Under the pieces are notes generated by a model, which saw nothing but the letters and a program-made list of their open reading frames with translations, had not been told where the DNA came from and did no database searches. Shown piece after piece: positions 22,955 through 35,362 of a stretch of DNA of 64,000 nt (positions within the stretch are counted from its first letter, which is position 1; each line of letters begins with the position of its first letter). A program made the position numbers and the translations under genes. Source of the stretch: Apostichopus japonicus (taxonomy: Eukaryota > Echinodermata > Holothuroidea > Aspidochirotida > Stichopodidae); contig NC_092579.1 in NCBI RefSeq assembly GCF_037975245.1, forward strand, positions 31,706,166 through 31,770,165, given 5' to 3'.

Positions 22955-25342
22955 GCTTAACAGGTCCCATTGGCCCCAGTAAGCTTTTGCCGCCCTATCT
23001 AACCCACTAATCTGCTCCCAGGGAGGACGAGAACCACTCTCCTTCCAATTCAACACTGGCCCAATATTACTATCCTTTAGTTGGTACCCCCTGAGCTGCT
23101 CCTTGGTACAGCTCTCAACCTAATTAGAGTCCGCCGTAACTATGTTACATAACCCTGGGGTCTCTTTCGGAGGGTTGGCAGGCAATGCTCCGGAATGCAC
23201 CATGGGGGGATCACTTCTCGACAAAGCGTCTGCATTGGCATGCACTCTGCCAGGCCTAGTTTCTATCTGAAAATCATATGTGCCCAGCACTTCCAGCCAC
23301 CTAGCTACCTGACCCTCGGGGGATTTAAAGTTATACAACCAACGGAGGGAGCCATGATCCGTGCGTAACAAAAATTTCCTGCCATAAAGGTAGTGGCGGA
23401 AATTCTTAATAAAAGTTACAACAGCAAGAATTTCTCTACGTGTTATGGAATACTTCTTTTCACTACTGCTTAGCGTAAGACTGGCATAGGCCGCAGGATG
23501 TTCTTCACCCCGAATGGTCTGAGACAACACAGCCCCTATTGCTGTATTGCTAGCATCAGTATCAAGGATAAACATCTGACTAAAATTTGGGTAGGCTAAT
23601 GCGGGAGCTGTCATCAGTTTAGATTTCAGAGTCTGAAATCGTTCTTCACACTCCTCAGACCACAGAAACCTTTGGCCTTTCTTTGTTAGTGCATGTAGGG
23701 GACTGGCAATTTCTGCAAAGTTCCTAATAAATTTCCTGTAATAGGAACACAGTCCCAGAAATCCCCTTAGTTGCTTCAGTACGTGTTGTGGGAGGGGGCC
23801 AATCTGTGATTACTTCGATCTTACTGGGATCGGTACCCACCCCGTGATCAGAGACAATGTGACCTAAATACTTGACTTCCTTTTTGAGCAAGTCACACTT
23901 GGAAGGCTTAAGCTTCAACCCTGCCCCCTTAATCGGTCGAAAACTTCTCCTAGGCGTACTAAATGCTCCTCTATCGTGGTGGCATATATTATGATATCAT
24001 CGATATATATAAGACATATTTGCCAATGTAACTCACGAAGTACCTGCTCCATTAATCTCTGAAAAGTGGCAGGGGCGTTGCACAATCCAAAAGGTAACAC
24101 ATTAAACTCATAAAGACCACTACCCATTGAGAAGGCTGTCTTCTCCCTGTCTCTACGGTCCATTTCGACTTGCCAGTACCCACTTTTTAGATCAAGGGTA
24201 GAAAACCACTTAGCCCCTGATAATGCATCTAAGCTATCATCTATCCTAGGCAATGGAAAGGCGTCTTTATTAGTAACGTCATTTTACCTACGATAGTCTA
24301 TACAAAACCACAAAGAGCCATCTTTCTTTTTCACTAGAACCACTGGGGAGGACCACGCACTCTTAGAAGGAAAAATGACGCCTTGCGTCAACATCTCATT
24401 CACTTCGGCCTGTGCTTCTACCTGTTTATGAAAGGGGAGTCTCCTAGAGAGCTGTCGGATTGGGGTTGCATCACCCGTATCAATGCAATGCTTAACCAGC
24501 CCAATCCTTCCTAAGGGGTCACCTTCGCAAGAGAACACACTACGGTCATCCTGCAAAAACTGCCTCAAACGAATACGCTCACAATCGGGTACACCCTCCC
24601 CACTTCGATGGAGCAAATCTTCCATCTCGGCCGGTAACCCACTGGTATAATTGTTCTCTACCTCATCTACCTCCACAACGTTGGCAATGGGGGAAACTAT
24701 GCCTACATGGGTACCTTTGTACAATGTTACAGGATTCGAAGTACCATTTAATAGTCTAATAGGGACAGTCCTTCTAGAAGTATCAACTAAAGCAAGTCCA
24801 ACCATAACATGGCGGCTTTCAGGCACTCCAGGTTTAGTTTCCAGTAGGCCTGGCCCATTCAGCTTCCCCGGGGGCACTCCATACATCAATTCTAACACCC
24901 CTGACACCATAATCTCGCTCTCTGCAGGGATAAAGACTGTCTCAACCAGTGCTACCCTAACTGGCTGATCCAGCGGAGTCTCACAAAGAGGAACAGCTAA
25001 GCGGGTCCTACCAACAAACAATAGGGGTTCACCTCCCAATTGTATCAAACATTCATGTTCTCAAAAGTCAATTCCAAGTAAACCAGGGGCAGTGATACCG
25101 CCAACTAGGACTTGCACTGGAATCTTCAGGGTGTGAAATTTGAAGGTTAAGTTACATTTACCTTTTACTTGGAGTGGCCTACCATCAACATCGGCAAAAC
25201 TGGCTCCCGTCTCAGTAAGTGGAGCCAAATTACCTGCAGAGCATAAATGCTCCCATGTCTGAACACTAATGATGGTAGTACCAGCGCCAGTATCTACTAA
25301 AAAAGCAATCTCGGTATTAGAGATACATATATTTGCACACAA
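22955..25342 (-). pseudogene. Gypsy pol: protease, reverse transcriptase, RNase H (broken)
   Basis: The protease block (25342-25061) shows FLVDTGAGTTII and a GLLGIDF flap-end motif. The reverse transcriptase begins in the frame 25048-24284 (VEEMLTQ-like region, SPVVLVKKKDGS) and continues at 24253-23915 with LDLKSGYWQVEM, LPFGLCNAPATFQRLM and the catalytic YIDD, then at 23918-23724 with the CDLLKKEVKYLGHIVS block. RNase H (23614-23120) shows DTDASNTAIGAVL, a central RREILAVVTFIKNFRHYL and RTDHGSLRWL. Stop codons and frame changes separate the blocks (for example at 24284, 24253 and 23724), so it cannot be translated as one polyprotein. The integrase is missing. Confidence 0.92.
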
Positions 25343-25434
25343 AGCTCCCCCTGACTTGACCTTCTCCCCATTTCCAAAACGTTGCAGGGCTTCAATTTGC
25401 TCAGTCGAGGGGCACCCCTCATCCCCGACTGACT

Positions 25435-26757
25435 CTAGTTTCCCGATCCCTGTCTACTTGGCTTAGAGGGACAGTACCGGCTAATGTGACCTAACTGCCC
25501 ACACCTCCAACACTGCATGGGACCAGGCCCAGACCCAGTTAAAGGGGGTGGCGCTGGCGGACCTTGCTGAACAAATTGACTTAACCTAGCATTGTCCTCC
25601 AAACCTTTTCCCAATTGTACTTCCAGCCTATCCAATCTTTCAGTAATTCCGCCAACCGTATCCGACGATGCCAAAACAGTATAGACAGAACGCCGGGGTT
25701 TCATCACTCCCTCTGCCTGGTCAATAGCCTCCACCTCAAGGGCAAGATGCAGAGTATTTTCTATTGTCTTGGGTCTACCCCTTCGAACAACAATCCTAGC
25801 CAAGGGTGTAGGAACCGGGGGGGGGGGGGCTGGGGGGTGCCAGCCCCCCAGTGAAAAATGTGGAGGGGCGGAAGTATCATTCCGCCCCCCCCCACTTCGC
25901 AAGTCAGAAAACCCCTTTTCATTTCCAAATGAGAAAAAAATCTCATTTGGAGCATCAAATTGCATCTAAGGCCAGGTGAAAATACAAAATTAAGTTTACA
26001 AAACGGAGTGGGTGTTGAAGTGTGCTATATTGCACCAAATTGCATCTGAGACCACCTGGAAATGCAAACGGTCCCCCTCCCCTTAGACCCCTCCCCCAGG
26101 CCGGCCATCAATCTTCAGCCCCCCCACTCAAAAGTACCTTCCTACGCCACTGATCCTAGCATCCCTGTCACGTAAAGCACCCAAAAAAGACTCTAGAGCT
26201 AACTCGTCATGTGCTCGCATATCAAGGCCGGGATAAGCCTCTATCACTTCCCGACGGATTGAAGAGCACAGCCCAGGTAAGGTCTCACCCTCTGCCCGTA
26301 CTCTAGATCTTAATTTTGCCCTTCTAGCGCTAGTCAGGGCTGCTGGAGCAAAAAATCTAGAAAGTGCGTTTACAGTGGTCTCATAACTACCACGGTCTGT
26401 AGATGATAGTCCCATATATACCTCCTGGGCGTGCCCAGTTAACTTAGCTACCAGGATTTTTGATTTTTCTAATTCCGTCCACCCATTAATCTCCGCACAG
26501 ACTGTAAAATGAGTCAGCTAATGATCCCACTTTCTTCTCCCATCATAACTATCTGGCATAATAATAGGTTTACGGAATGAGTCACCTAAGGCATTTGAAT
26601 TACGAACCCCTCTGCCTGGCGAAGTACCCCTATTATATAACCAATCCCTATCCCTGGTAAGATTAAATTGACAAACCTCAGCTTCTCTCTCCAGTGCCTC
26701 TATCTCGGCAATAAGCCTCTCCACAGAGTCCCCCTCGCTCTCTCGTCGTGCAGCCAT
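25435..26757 (-). pseudogene. Gypsy gag with CCHC knuckle, stop and MITE insertion
   Basis: It starts at ATG 26757 with MAARRESEGDS and a helical, acidic N-terminus. A TAG (26518-26520) interrupts the retroviral-type capsid region. The capsid frame resumes (26415 onward, ending near a LESFLGALRDRD segment). It is then cut by a 352-bp MITE (25801-26152). The C-terminal portion to the left has a Pro-rich linker and one zinc knuckle, CWRCGQLGHISRYC. The knuckle and capsid helices identify the structural protein that packages the element RNA. The copy is non-functional. Confidence 0.88.
25801..26152. mobile_element. hAT-type MITE nested in Gypsy gag
   Basis: A 352-bp non-coding insertion with G-rich left and C-rich right interior. 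It is flanked by the perfect 8-bp direct repeat ATCCTAGC (25793-25800 and 26153-26160). The right end is CAGTGGCGTAGGAA in reverse complement and the left end is the diverged CAAGGGTGTAGGAA. CAGTGGCG-type termini with 8-bp duplications are characteristic of hAT elements. Removing it and one copy of the repeat would rejoin the gag frame region, so it inserted after the Gypsy element. Confidence 0.85.
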
Positions 26758-26889
26758 CTCGCCTCCTTCCAGAAACCAGGCTTACTTAAAGGTAAAGAAA
26801 CTTGGTATGATATTAAATTGTCAAAATACCATGGGGCTCCAAAGCCCTGCCAGCAAACTTGAAATAGGGAGGTGGGGTGACAAAAATAA

Positions 26890-26906
26890 TCCCACTTCTG
26901 ACACCA
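26890..26906 (-). other. Primer-binding site of the Gypsy element
   Basis: On the minus strand TGGTGTCAGAAGTGGGA begins five bases after the LTR end (…GGCGTTACA). The TGG start, complementary to a tRNA 3' CCA, and the spacing are typical. The primer tRNA is not identified. Confidence 0.75.
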
Positions 26907-26911
26907 ATTTC

Positions 26912-27904
26912 TGTAACGCCCTTGTACCCCAGCCGAGCGGTAGCGTGGGAAATCAGGCAGCTGGAGGCCACCTGATGTCAGGGCAGGGGAAGGGGGGAGG
27001 CGAAGACTTATGCTAGCAGGGCTTGAACCAATACACAAAAAAGAGAGAAGAATATAGTTAAAGAGAACTGGGTCTCAAATCAACAATTTAATAGCTTAAT
27101 TAACTTTAAACATACACTTAACAAAAATAAGGCAGTGACTTTCTGCCGTACACAAATATAAAAGCAAACAACGTTCCGGGCAGAGATTCAGTTTAAATAA
27201 ATAACAAATACACTACATACCAGGGCGTGGGCAGCACGGCTCTTAAGAATCACGAGAGTGAATACCTGACACGTGGCGCCAACGGCAGACTAAAGAAATA
27301 CTGCCTAATGTGGTCCCGCCCCGATTAACTTCTGCAATACCTCCGGGGAGAGCCCTAATTTGACCCTACCTCCGGAGTCTATAACATGCAAAGAAGCCAA
27401 CCAGGACGGGAAATTATTAGTTGTACAATACAAAAGGAATCGCGCCCGGTAGTCAGCCCTCACTCCCGGACCCGCTCTCTAAAATAAATGAACCTTGCCT
27501 TTAAAATAATACTATACTCTAATTGCCGTGCTGCTCACCGCTGGTCTCCAGTTCTCTGCCCGAACTTCAACGAAATAAATTAAGTGTCCACAAAACAAAA
27601 TACATAAGAAAAACAACGTCTTAATTAAACAAGGTAAAGAGAGCAAGTGAAAGTACAATAGATAAACGGTAAACAGAACAACTCGCGTAATAAAAGAGCG
27701 AATGCCTGGAATGCTGGTGATGGCAGACGACGGGGAGAGCGAAAGAGACCTGCATAATAAAACAAAAGTAAATGGAATGGTGAATGAATGGACAACAAAT
27801 CGCAGGGTAAATTATTCAAACAAAACGGGAAAACATATTCTTAGTAGCCCTGGGCGCATTCTAAATACGGGGTACACGCATCCCGAACAACCCAGGGCGT
27901 AACA
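26912..27904 (-). repeat. Single (5') LTR of the Gypsy element, 993 bp
   Basis: On the minus strand it begins TGTTACGCCC and ends GGGCGTTACA, a TG..CA pair with a 10-bp near-perfect inverted terminus. It lies just before the primer-binding site. The partner LTR is absent, so it is assigned by structure rather than by pair comparison. Confidence 0.8.
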
Positions 27905-29719
27905 ATAGTACAGTATTCAAATGGTAGCCTTTACTGTAGAGTTGTTAACTCTATTGTTCACTCTGATAGTTGAGTATAATTAAGTTACATAATATATGCT
28001 GCAAGACACTTGGGGCGATATTTTATGAAGGAAGTACGTTCCGTTGTAGCTACTTGTTCTGTTTGCTATATGATCTAACTGTTAACAATGAATTATTTGA
28101 CAACCTGTAGGCTTTATTTTCACACTCAAATGAGTACTTATTAATGATTACCCACATTGTTGATTATTATAGATGTGATTGAACACACAATATCACAACC
28201 TAATTAAAAGGCTTGTATTAGTATACATCTCTCTCCAGAGGCTCCAGTTCACTGTACTTTGATCAAGGGATGTCATTTTCTTATCATGTTTTCAGTTTTA
28301 GTACTTTTATCTTTTATGTTACTGTTTAATTATCATTCAATTATGGTGTGTATGTATGCTGTTGATAAATAAAAAGGATTCCAGCTTCCACGGAGTGGTA
28401 AAATAAATGGCTGTCCTTTGAGTTTCTTATAAAGCAAAGATTTATATCAGAGCTGTAACATTATGTAAATGTGGTTTTCTGTTTCTTAATCGATCTTGGT
28501 GTCCAATTGCACTACACATCCAACAAATGCAGATACCCCCTCCAACCATACCAAAGATAAGAATGGGGTTACACGGCCCTTGTAATAATAATAATGAGCA
28601 GTTATTTTTACAAAGCTTAACCAAACACAAATGTGGGAGAAGCCCGCGCACAGGCGTATGGATCACAACTTACACTACGGGTGGCTTCCAATTCAACATT
28701 TTATATAAAATTTAGAAACTCATTTCAGATGGGAAAACTGTAGACTGCTCTTGGATGATAAACCCACCTTACATAGAACCTCCTGATTGCCAAACCTCAT
28801 TGCTTCAAATGCCATTGCCTTTATCCACTCGATCACAGCACCAGTGGTTCATCCTAGATGAAACCTAGCTGGCAGAGGGAGGGGGGGGGCACCTAAGATA
28901 CAGTTACAGCAACTGAAGTAGATATAACTTTTGATTCTATTAAAATTTAGCAAACCTCTCCATTACCCAACCTCTACTTCAAGACATGCATAAGGAACAG
29001 ATGCTCTAGAACTCTGCACAAAAAGGTAAGACTGTACTTTAAGAACAAAACCTCTACATGGATCAGAGAAACAGTGAATTTCATTTAATACCTTCATTTA
29101 TATTGGGGAATGGGTTAAAAATTCAGACAGTTTATCTAAAAAATCTCAAATGTGACATTTTATCACAAAATTCAAGCAGTTTTTGCCAAAATTTGTTGTA
29201 TCTGAGAATGTTCATGCAGCTAGCTAAACAATTTTAGGTTGACATTTTTATGTCAAGATTCGCCCCAAGAGTCCGGCCCCCTCAAAAAGTGTAAATTATT
29301 ATCTTTAGAATGTCTGTCCCATGGATACGCCAGACCTACACCCTCGCCCCCCCCCCCCCCGCGTTGATCATGACAGTACGCCTACTGTCCCGCCTAGGCC
29401 TAATGCCAGACCAACCCATTCGAGTAATGATATATTGGTCATTAAAACAACTTTTGTGACGAGATTCGCAGCGAACTCAATAAATTATCTTGACCATGCA
29501 ACATGTTTAATGACCTTAGGCCTATGTTATGAGAACATTTGAATTGTTTCGTTGTAAATGTAATGATTTCAAATGGATATGCATCTAGCATGTCATTGCT
29601 AGTTTATTTTTTTTCAATTAATACGTTGATATATTATGCGGTGTTTGTCCCACATGGCTTGCCATAGACGCACACGGTCGTGGTCAAAGGTTAAGCAACG
29701 GAGCGCGAATTATGATCTG
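27905..29719. other. Non-coding stretch, no supported gene
   Basis: Contains an AATAAA near 28366 and a poly-C run near 29348-29360. No exon matched adducin, SRP68 or an ABC transporter. Confidence 0.35.
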
Positions 29720-30076
29720 TATATAAAGCTCACGAAAGGTTACACGAGCAGTACGTGCAGTTCGCTTCCTGGCAGCCGTTGGCTAACAATTCATACGTAA
29801 TTGTAATTTGTAGCCTATTCTGTATGGGGGGGTAACTGCCAAAGAATGTGAATGGCAGATATATTCGCCAGCTCGAAGGTTGTGTATTAGTTTTATGGAG
29901 CAAGTTAGTACTTCACATTGTTTGAGTCAGCGAGCGTGAGAAATTACGCTAGCCTATCATATAATAGTATAGCTTAGGCCTAACGATAGGCTAGCTCACG
30001 TAGGCACTGGCGTCTATACTAGTTGGAATGCTAATCTAGGCCTAATATGATTATTCACTAGACAATTAACGTAAGT
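29720..30076 (+). promoter_or_regulatory. Candidate TATA promoter with untranslated first exon
   Basis: TATATAAAG at 29720-29728 lies in a locally GC-richer patch. About 340 bp downstream is a perfect donor (GTAAGT at 30071-30076) with no long open frame between them. This would fit a non-coding first exon of a plus-strand gene, but I could not link it to a particular downstream gene. The following 200 bp are rich in AGGCCTA words. Weak evidence. Confidence 0.22.
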
Positions 30077-32829
30077 AAAGTAGGTCACTTTATATCTTCC
30101 GACAAAATACTAGACCTAGCTGGTTGGGCCTAATTACTTTCTGGTTAAGGCTAGTACAGTTAGGCTAGGCCTAACTTAATTAGCCTAGGCCTAAATGTCT
30201 TTAAATTCCTACCAGAGTAGCCTACCATAGCCTAGGCTATGCCATCTAGCACTTAACAATAACAGTAACACATCCACAAGAAACTAACTCGCAGCCGGAC
30301 AAATTAGCTTAGGATGAAAGCTCTCTTTCCTTTTTTTTTTTCCATCGTGACAGGCAAGTCCGTTGGTTTCTTCTCCAACTTCCAAGAATAAAAAAAATAG
30401 TTTCCTCCCTGAAATTATTTTTAGGGGTTGAAACCAATGTTTTTCAGGGGAGGAAAGAAAGACGGCTTGGCTGTGGAAAGAATTAATTTAGGTAGTGAAG
30501 CAACTGCACGTAGTAAATGTGTCTTGTGATTTAGGAGAGTTTGGTGAAAGAAAGGAACATATTTCAAGAGCCACTTGTACCTGTAGTAATTGAAGAAACT
30601 GGTAAATAGGAAAACAAGGAGAGGAACCAAGGAGGGCATACCTATAGGCTAAATTTTCTATGTTATTTCATTCCCACAATGAATGCCATTACAAGCAAAC
30701 GACCCATTACCACTATGAATTCCACGCATGTATATTACCCCATGTTCGCATACAATCCTATGCAAACAATCCGGCCTATTCACAAACACTTTTTTATCTT
30801 CCAATCACTGAACAGTTACACAAGGAAGATACCTGGTCACATTTTCTATTTTCATACTATCACAACTTTCTTTAGCTTACTCTACAAGAATATGCAGTCA
30901 GAGCCTACAGAACAACAGTCTCCTCCCTTGAAAATAGTATGTTAGTTTCCTTAACCGTGTTATTTTTCACCCTTAACTTTACCTTTCTCCCTTTAAATCT
31001 TTTCTTACAGTTATTCCACTTACAACATCTATTCTTTCCACATAGCCTAGCCAATATGCCTCCCATGAAAAACCTTAGTTAACTCCCCTGAAAATGTTAA
31101 TGTAAGTTGTTCAACTTTTAAGTGGGAGGAAAATAATGTTGTTAGGGGAGGGAACAGATGGCCCCAGGCTAGGCCTACCACCAAATGAAAATGGGAAACC
31201 TAGGCTAGCCTACCAAAGCGAAGGCTAGATAGAGATGAGGACTAACTAGCCTATCCTAGGCTTCTTATACAAGCAACAGTACTTTGTAAAATGAAATTCT
31301 CAAGCAATTAGGCCTAGCTCTGTGGTCTAATTGATGTTAGTGATGGTTCAAGTATGGAGAAAACTCTCCATGAAAGCTGATGTTACCTAGCGTAGGCAAC
31401 TAAATTGATATACATGTATTAATTTGATCAACTAGCATAATTTTGACCTGAAGCTAGGCTTAACAGTATTGGTCCAACTCTTGGCATATCTTTATCAGAT
31501 CATAGCCTTCTTTGATGCCTAAGGCATGATTTTATGGTCTGCAGAACTGTTTCACTGAAACTTTGATTATTATTAAACCGAATTCAAACTTTGCTAAGTC
31601 GACCTCTCATTGTTGAGTAATTGTCTTTGATTTGGTTTTCAATTTGAAAACATTGATTGAAAGCTGTGAGGAACACAACTCATGGTAAACACATATTAAG
31701 AGTATTGAGAGATAAGTACAATATATAGTATCTCTGTCCTTGTTGATATAGAATATTATTACACAGGTGCTAGAAGTCATGGAAGCACATGATGGTTTAC
31801 CATGAATATACTAATATGTTGTTGGTACTTGTGTGTTGGCTGAAAAGCCAGTTTTCATCTTTGCTAAGTGTACTTGTTGTAGCTTAAGTGTCGGTCCTTA
31901 TTTCACTTGTCAAGTTTCTCGTTTCAAGAATGATGTTTATTTCAGACATTTTTCAATTTTCCAGTTCCTCATGAATGTGCTTGCTAAGTTTGTTTAAACT
32001 AGTACATGCTCTCCAAATTGTTTGACTGATGAAATGTTCTCAAATTGTGTTGAATCCATTCCTTTCAATCAGCTTGACCATTATAGTGAACAATATACAT
32101 CAAAGGAAGTTTTGGCATTTTACGAAGTACTCCATAGGTTTGATAGCAATGTCTAGTAAGGTTTATTAAAGAGTCATATTGCAAGTATTAAAAATAAACA
32201 GGCACTTAGTAACAAATAGAGGTACAGTTTATTCATGTTTGTAAACATTCATCAAAAAGGTATCTGCATATGCAAACAGGAAGATGATCTTATGTAAAAC
32301 TACTTTAAAAAAAATACTTAAATTTATGTCACACCAAAGGTATATATATATATACTGTACATATTGCTTTGATATTTGTCTTTACAGCATTGCATTGGCC
32401 ACACTGATTCACAAGGAGACTCCATGAACTGTGACTGTAACATCCTGCTGGAGGTCTGAGACATTGAAGATTCTGTAATGCTTCCGTTTGGGTATGCAGT
32501 TTACTATAGTAACACAGAAATATTTAAGCTCTGGTATTTGTTTCGTTTATTTCTGCCATTAAACCACAATCATATACATTTGTTTATATATTGTTATATC
32601 AATGAGGCAGCAGTCAGGGTTGTTTAGGTAGTCAGGGGGAGGGAGGGGAGGAAGGGAGTGTATAAAAATGAGTCTAGTTGCAATGTCTATCTGCTTTCCA
32701 ATATATGAAATCTTCTTATCTTTTACAATACTGTCTCAGGTGAAAGAAGAAGATGAAGAAAATTGAAGGAAAATTGTGAGTCTTGGATGTCTGTAATGAA
32801 GCTGGATCAGGTTTAGAACAAGTGGTTGA
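30077..32829. other. Non-coding stretch
   Basis: AGGCCTA-rich to about 30250, then A/T-rich. Short open frames at 30660-30945 have no coding character. A short TA run is at 32340-32355. Confidence 0.35.
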
Positions 32830-32934
32830 AAGATCATAAACTCCACCAAATACGAGAAGATCCTTCAAGCCTGTCCTCTACAGAGAGATCTGGAAGTGTT
32901 ATCTGGAGGTGATTTAATAGAAATTGGAGAAAAA
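32830..32934 (+). pseudogene. ABCC-type transporter exon fragment, copy 1
   Basis: The sequence from 32830 matches copy 2 (34188-34298) base for base with few changes and encodes [20 protein letters not shown], then LSGGDLIEIGEK. That is the segment of ABCC/MRP nucleotide-binding domain 1 between the Q-loop and the signature motif (ABCC1: [29 protein letters not shown]), and the known exon ends exactly after EIGEK. This copy keeps the donor (GTAAGA at 32935) but lacks the exon's 5' half (the AYVPQQAWIQN part). It therefore cannot be spliced normally. Confidence 0.75.
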
Positions 32935-33019
32935 GTAAGATTCAAGGAAAACATCAGTGTGAGCCAGTATCATGAACATCAGTCTTGTCCTCTCAACAGT
33001 TGACTGTTGTCAAGATCAT

Positions 33020-33430
33020 TTCTAAATGTAGGAGACACGGTGCCTTAGCCTGTTGGAACCAGTCAGTATTTGGTGTGGTCTGTTTTTGTGCTAAATGTAC
33101 GAGACACGGTGCCTTAGCCTATTGAAAATAGTCGGTAATTGGTGTGGTGTGTTTTTGTGCTAATTGAATGAGACACGGTGCCTTAGGCTGTTGGAATTAG
33201 TTGGTATTTGGTGTGGTCAGTTTTTGTGCTAAATGTACGAGACACGGTGCCTTAGCCTGTTGGAACCAGTTGGTATTTGGTGTGGTCAGTTTTTGTGCTA
33301 AAGGTACGAGACACGGTGCCTTAGCCTGTTGGAACCAGTGGGTATTTGGTGTGTTCTTGTTTTTGTGCTAAATGTATGAGACATGGTGCCTTAGCCTGTT
33401 GGAACCAGTTGGTATTTGATGTTTTTTGTG
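33020..33430 (+). repeat. 69-bp minisatellite following ABCC copy 1
   Basis: About six copies of a unit containing GAGACACGGTGCCTTAGCCT, then GTTGGAACCAGT and TTTTTGTGCTAAATGTA. Increasingly degenerate copies continue to about 33910. The same unit follows ABCC copy 2 (from 34380 to about 34790), so the exon and its adjacent satellite were duplicated together. Confidence 0.9.
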
Positions 33431-34088
33431 TGCTAAACTACTATTCTTACAGAAAGGCTGAACAAATTCCATGATATAGTTTGAACAGAGTGACACATTC
33501 CACTCATTCCAAGCAACCATGACAACATCAAAATGAACCTAATTGGTTTCTTAGTTTATTGGCATGAGATGTAGTCTGTTTTTGTGCTAAATTATTGAGA
33601 CATGGTGCCTTAGTTTATTGGTATTAGTTTTTAATTAGAAATGTAGGAGACATTTTTGTGCTAAATGTATAAGACCTCAGCCTTAGCCTATTGGAACCAG
33701 TCAGTAATTGGTGTGGTGTGTTTGTATTAAATTGATAAGTTCTGCCTTAGTTTATTGATATGAGTTGCTAATTAGTGTGGTCTGTTTTGTGCTAAATTAA
33801 TGAAACCTGTTGCCTTAGTTTGTTGGAATGAATTTGTAATAAGTATTTTTGTTGTCTAAAATTAATAAGACATTGTACCTAGTTTGATGGAACGAGTTGG
33901 TATTTAGTGAGGTCTTTTTTGAGAGTTGTTCAAACCAGTGTCCAATAACTTTGATCTGACCATAAAATTTCATTTCTTTCACAAATTGCCCCTCTAGAAG
34001 AGTATACATGTTTTGTCTCACGGCTGACAGTTTGGTTGTTAACAGGGTTTGACTTTTTTACTTTTGCTGTTACTTTGAAGAAAAATGA

Positions 34089-34370
<282 letters not shown>

Positions 34371-35074
34371 TAAAGATCAGTGCTAAATGTTCGAGACATG
34401 GTGCCTTAGCCTGTTGGAACCAGTCGGTACTTTGGTGTGGTCTGTTTCGTGATAAATTAAAGAGACATTGTGCCTTAGTTTGGTGGAATGAGTAGCTAAT
34501 TAGTGTGGTCTATTTGTGCTAAATTGAAGAGGAGTACTGTGATAATTTGTTGGTAGTTAGTGTGGTGTGTTTGTATTAAATTTATAAGTTTTGCCTTAGT
34601 TTATTGATATGATTTGCTAACTAGTGTGGTCTGTTTTGTGCTAAATTAATGAGACCCGGTGCCTTAGTTTGTTGGAATCATTTTGTAATTAGTAATTTGG
34701 TTGTCTTAAATTGATGATTGTTGCCTTATATTGTTGGAAAGAGTTGCCAATTAATGTGGTCTGGGTTGTGGTAAATTAAAAAGACAGTTGATTGTTGTCA
34801 AGATCAGAAAACTCGAAGATGACTCAAGAAAACTCATTTGAAGGAAAAACACCAGCTAAGCTGGAAAGCTGCAATATACAGTCAAGGTTAGTCATAAGAA
34901 AGAAAGGTTCATAAAAATACATATTTAATTATGTTTCCACCAGTAAAGTTTCAATCACAGTCTAAACTTTGTTGGAATTAGTTGCTAATTAGTTTTTTAT
35001 GTTTTGTGCTAAATGTACGAGACTTACTTTGAAGAAAACTGGCTATTTCTTGTGCATTCCTCTCCTTTCCTTAG

Positions 35075-35113
35075 GGTTCTGTGGACTATATTGATCAACA
35101 GTTAGCTTTTTGA
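35075..35113 (+). pseudogene. ABCC-type exon remnant, copy 3
   Basis: After a CCTTAG acceptor the frame reads GSVDYIDQQLAF then TGA, a decayed version of the AYVPQQAWI exon start. The 50 bp of intron upstream (a TACTTTGAAGAAAA word and CATTCCTCTCCTTTC before the acceptor) match the intron upstream of copy 2, confirming common origin. Confidence 0.65.
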
Positions 35114-35362
35114 CATAGCGCCACCCCATCATCCTTCACTCTATGACTTACCCGCCATTTACAAAACGTACGCCTCCTTGGATACCAACACAACGCTGCA
35201 GAGTACACTTTCGATTCATAGTGTGTCTCTTCAAAAGGAGTTCCTATTCTTTCCGTCCGCCGTCTTAGGCTGGAGACTAATTCTTTCTAGTAAGTAAAGT
35301 TTATGATCAATTTCATTGTATAAAAGCCATTTAAAACCCGTAGGGAGGGGCTGTTTTGCCAA

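Larger units (their letters stand above)
22955..27904 (-). mobile_element. Ty3/Gypsy-type LTR retrotransposon, truncated
   Basis: Read on the minus strand there are an LTR (27904-26912), a primer-binding site, gag (26757-25435, split by a MITE) and pol with protease, reverse transcriptase and RNase H. Then comes the linker typical of the segment between RNase H and integrase (KEQLRGYQLKDSNIGPVL, WKESGSRPPWE, KAYWGQWD, about 23110-22965). Similarity stops near 22955, so the zinc-binding and integrase domains and the 3' LTR are absent. The domain order is that of Gypsy elements. Confidence 0.92.
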
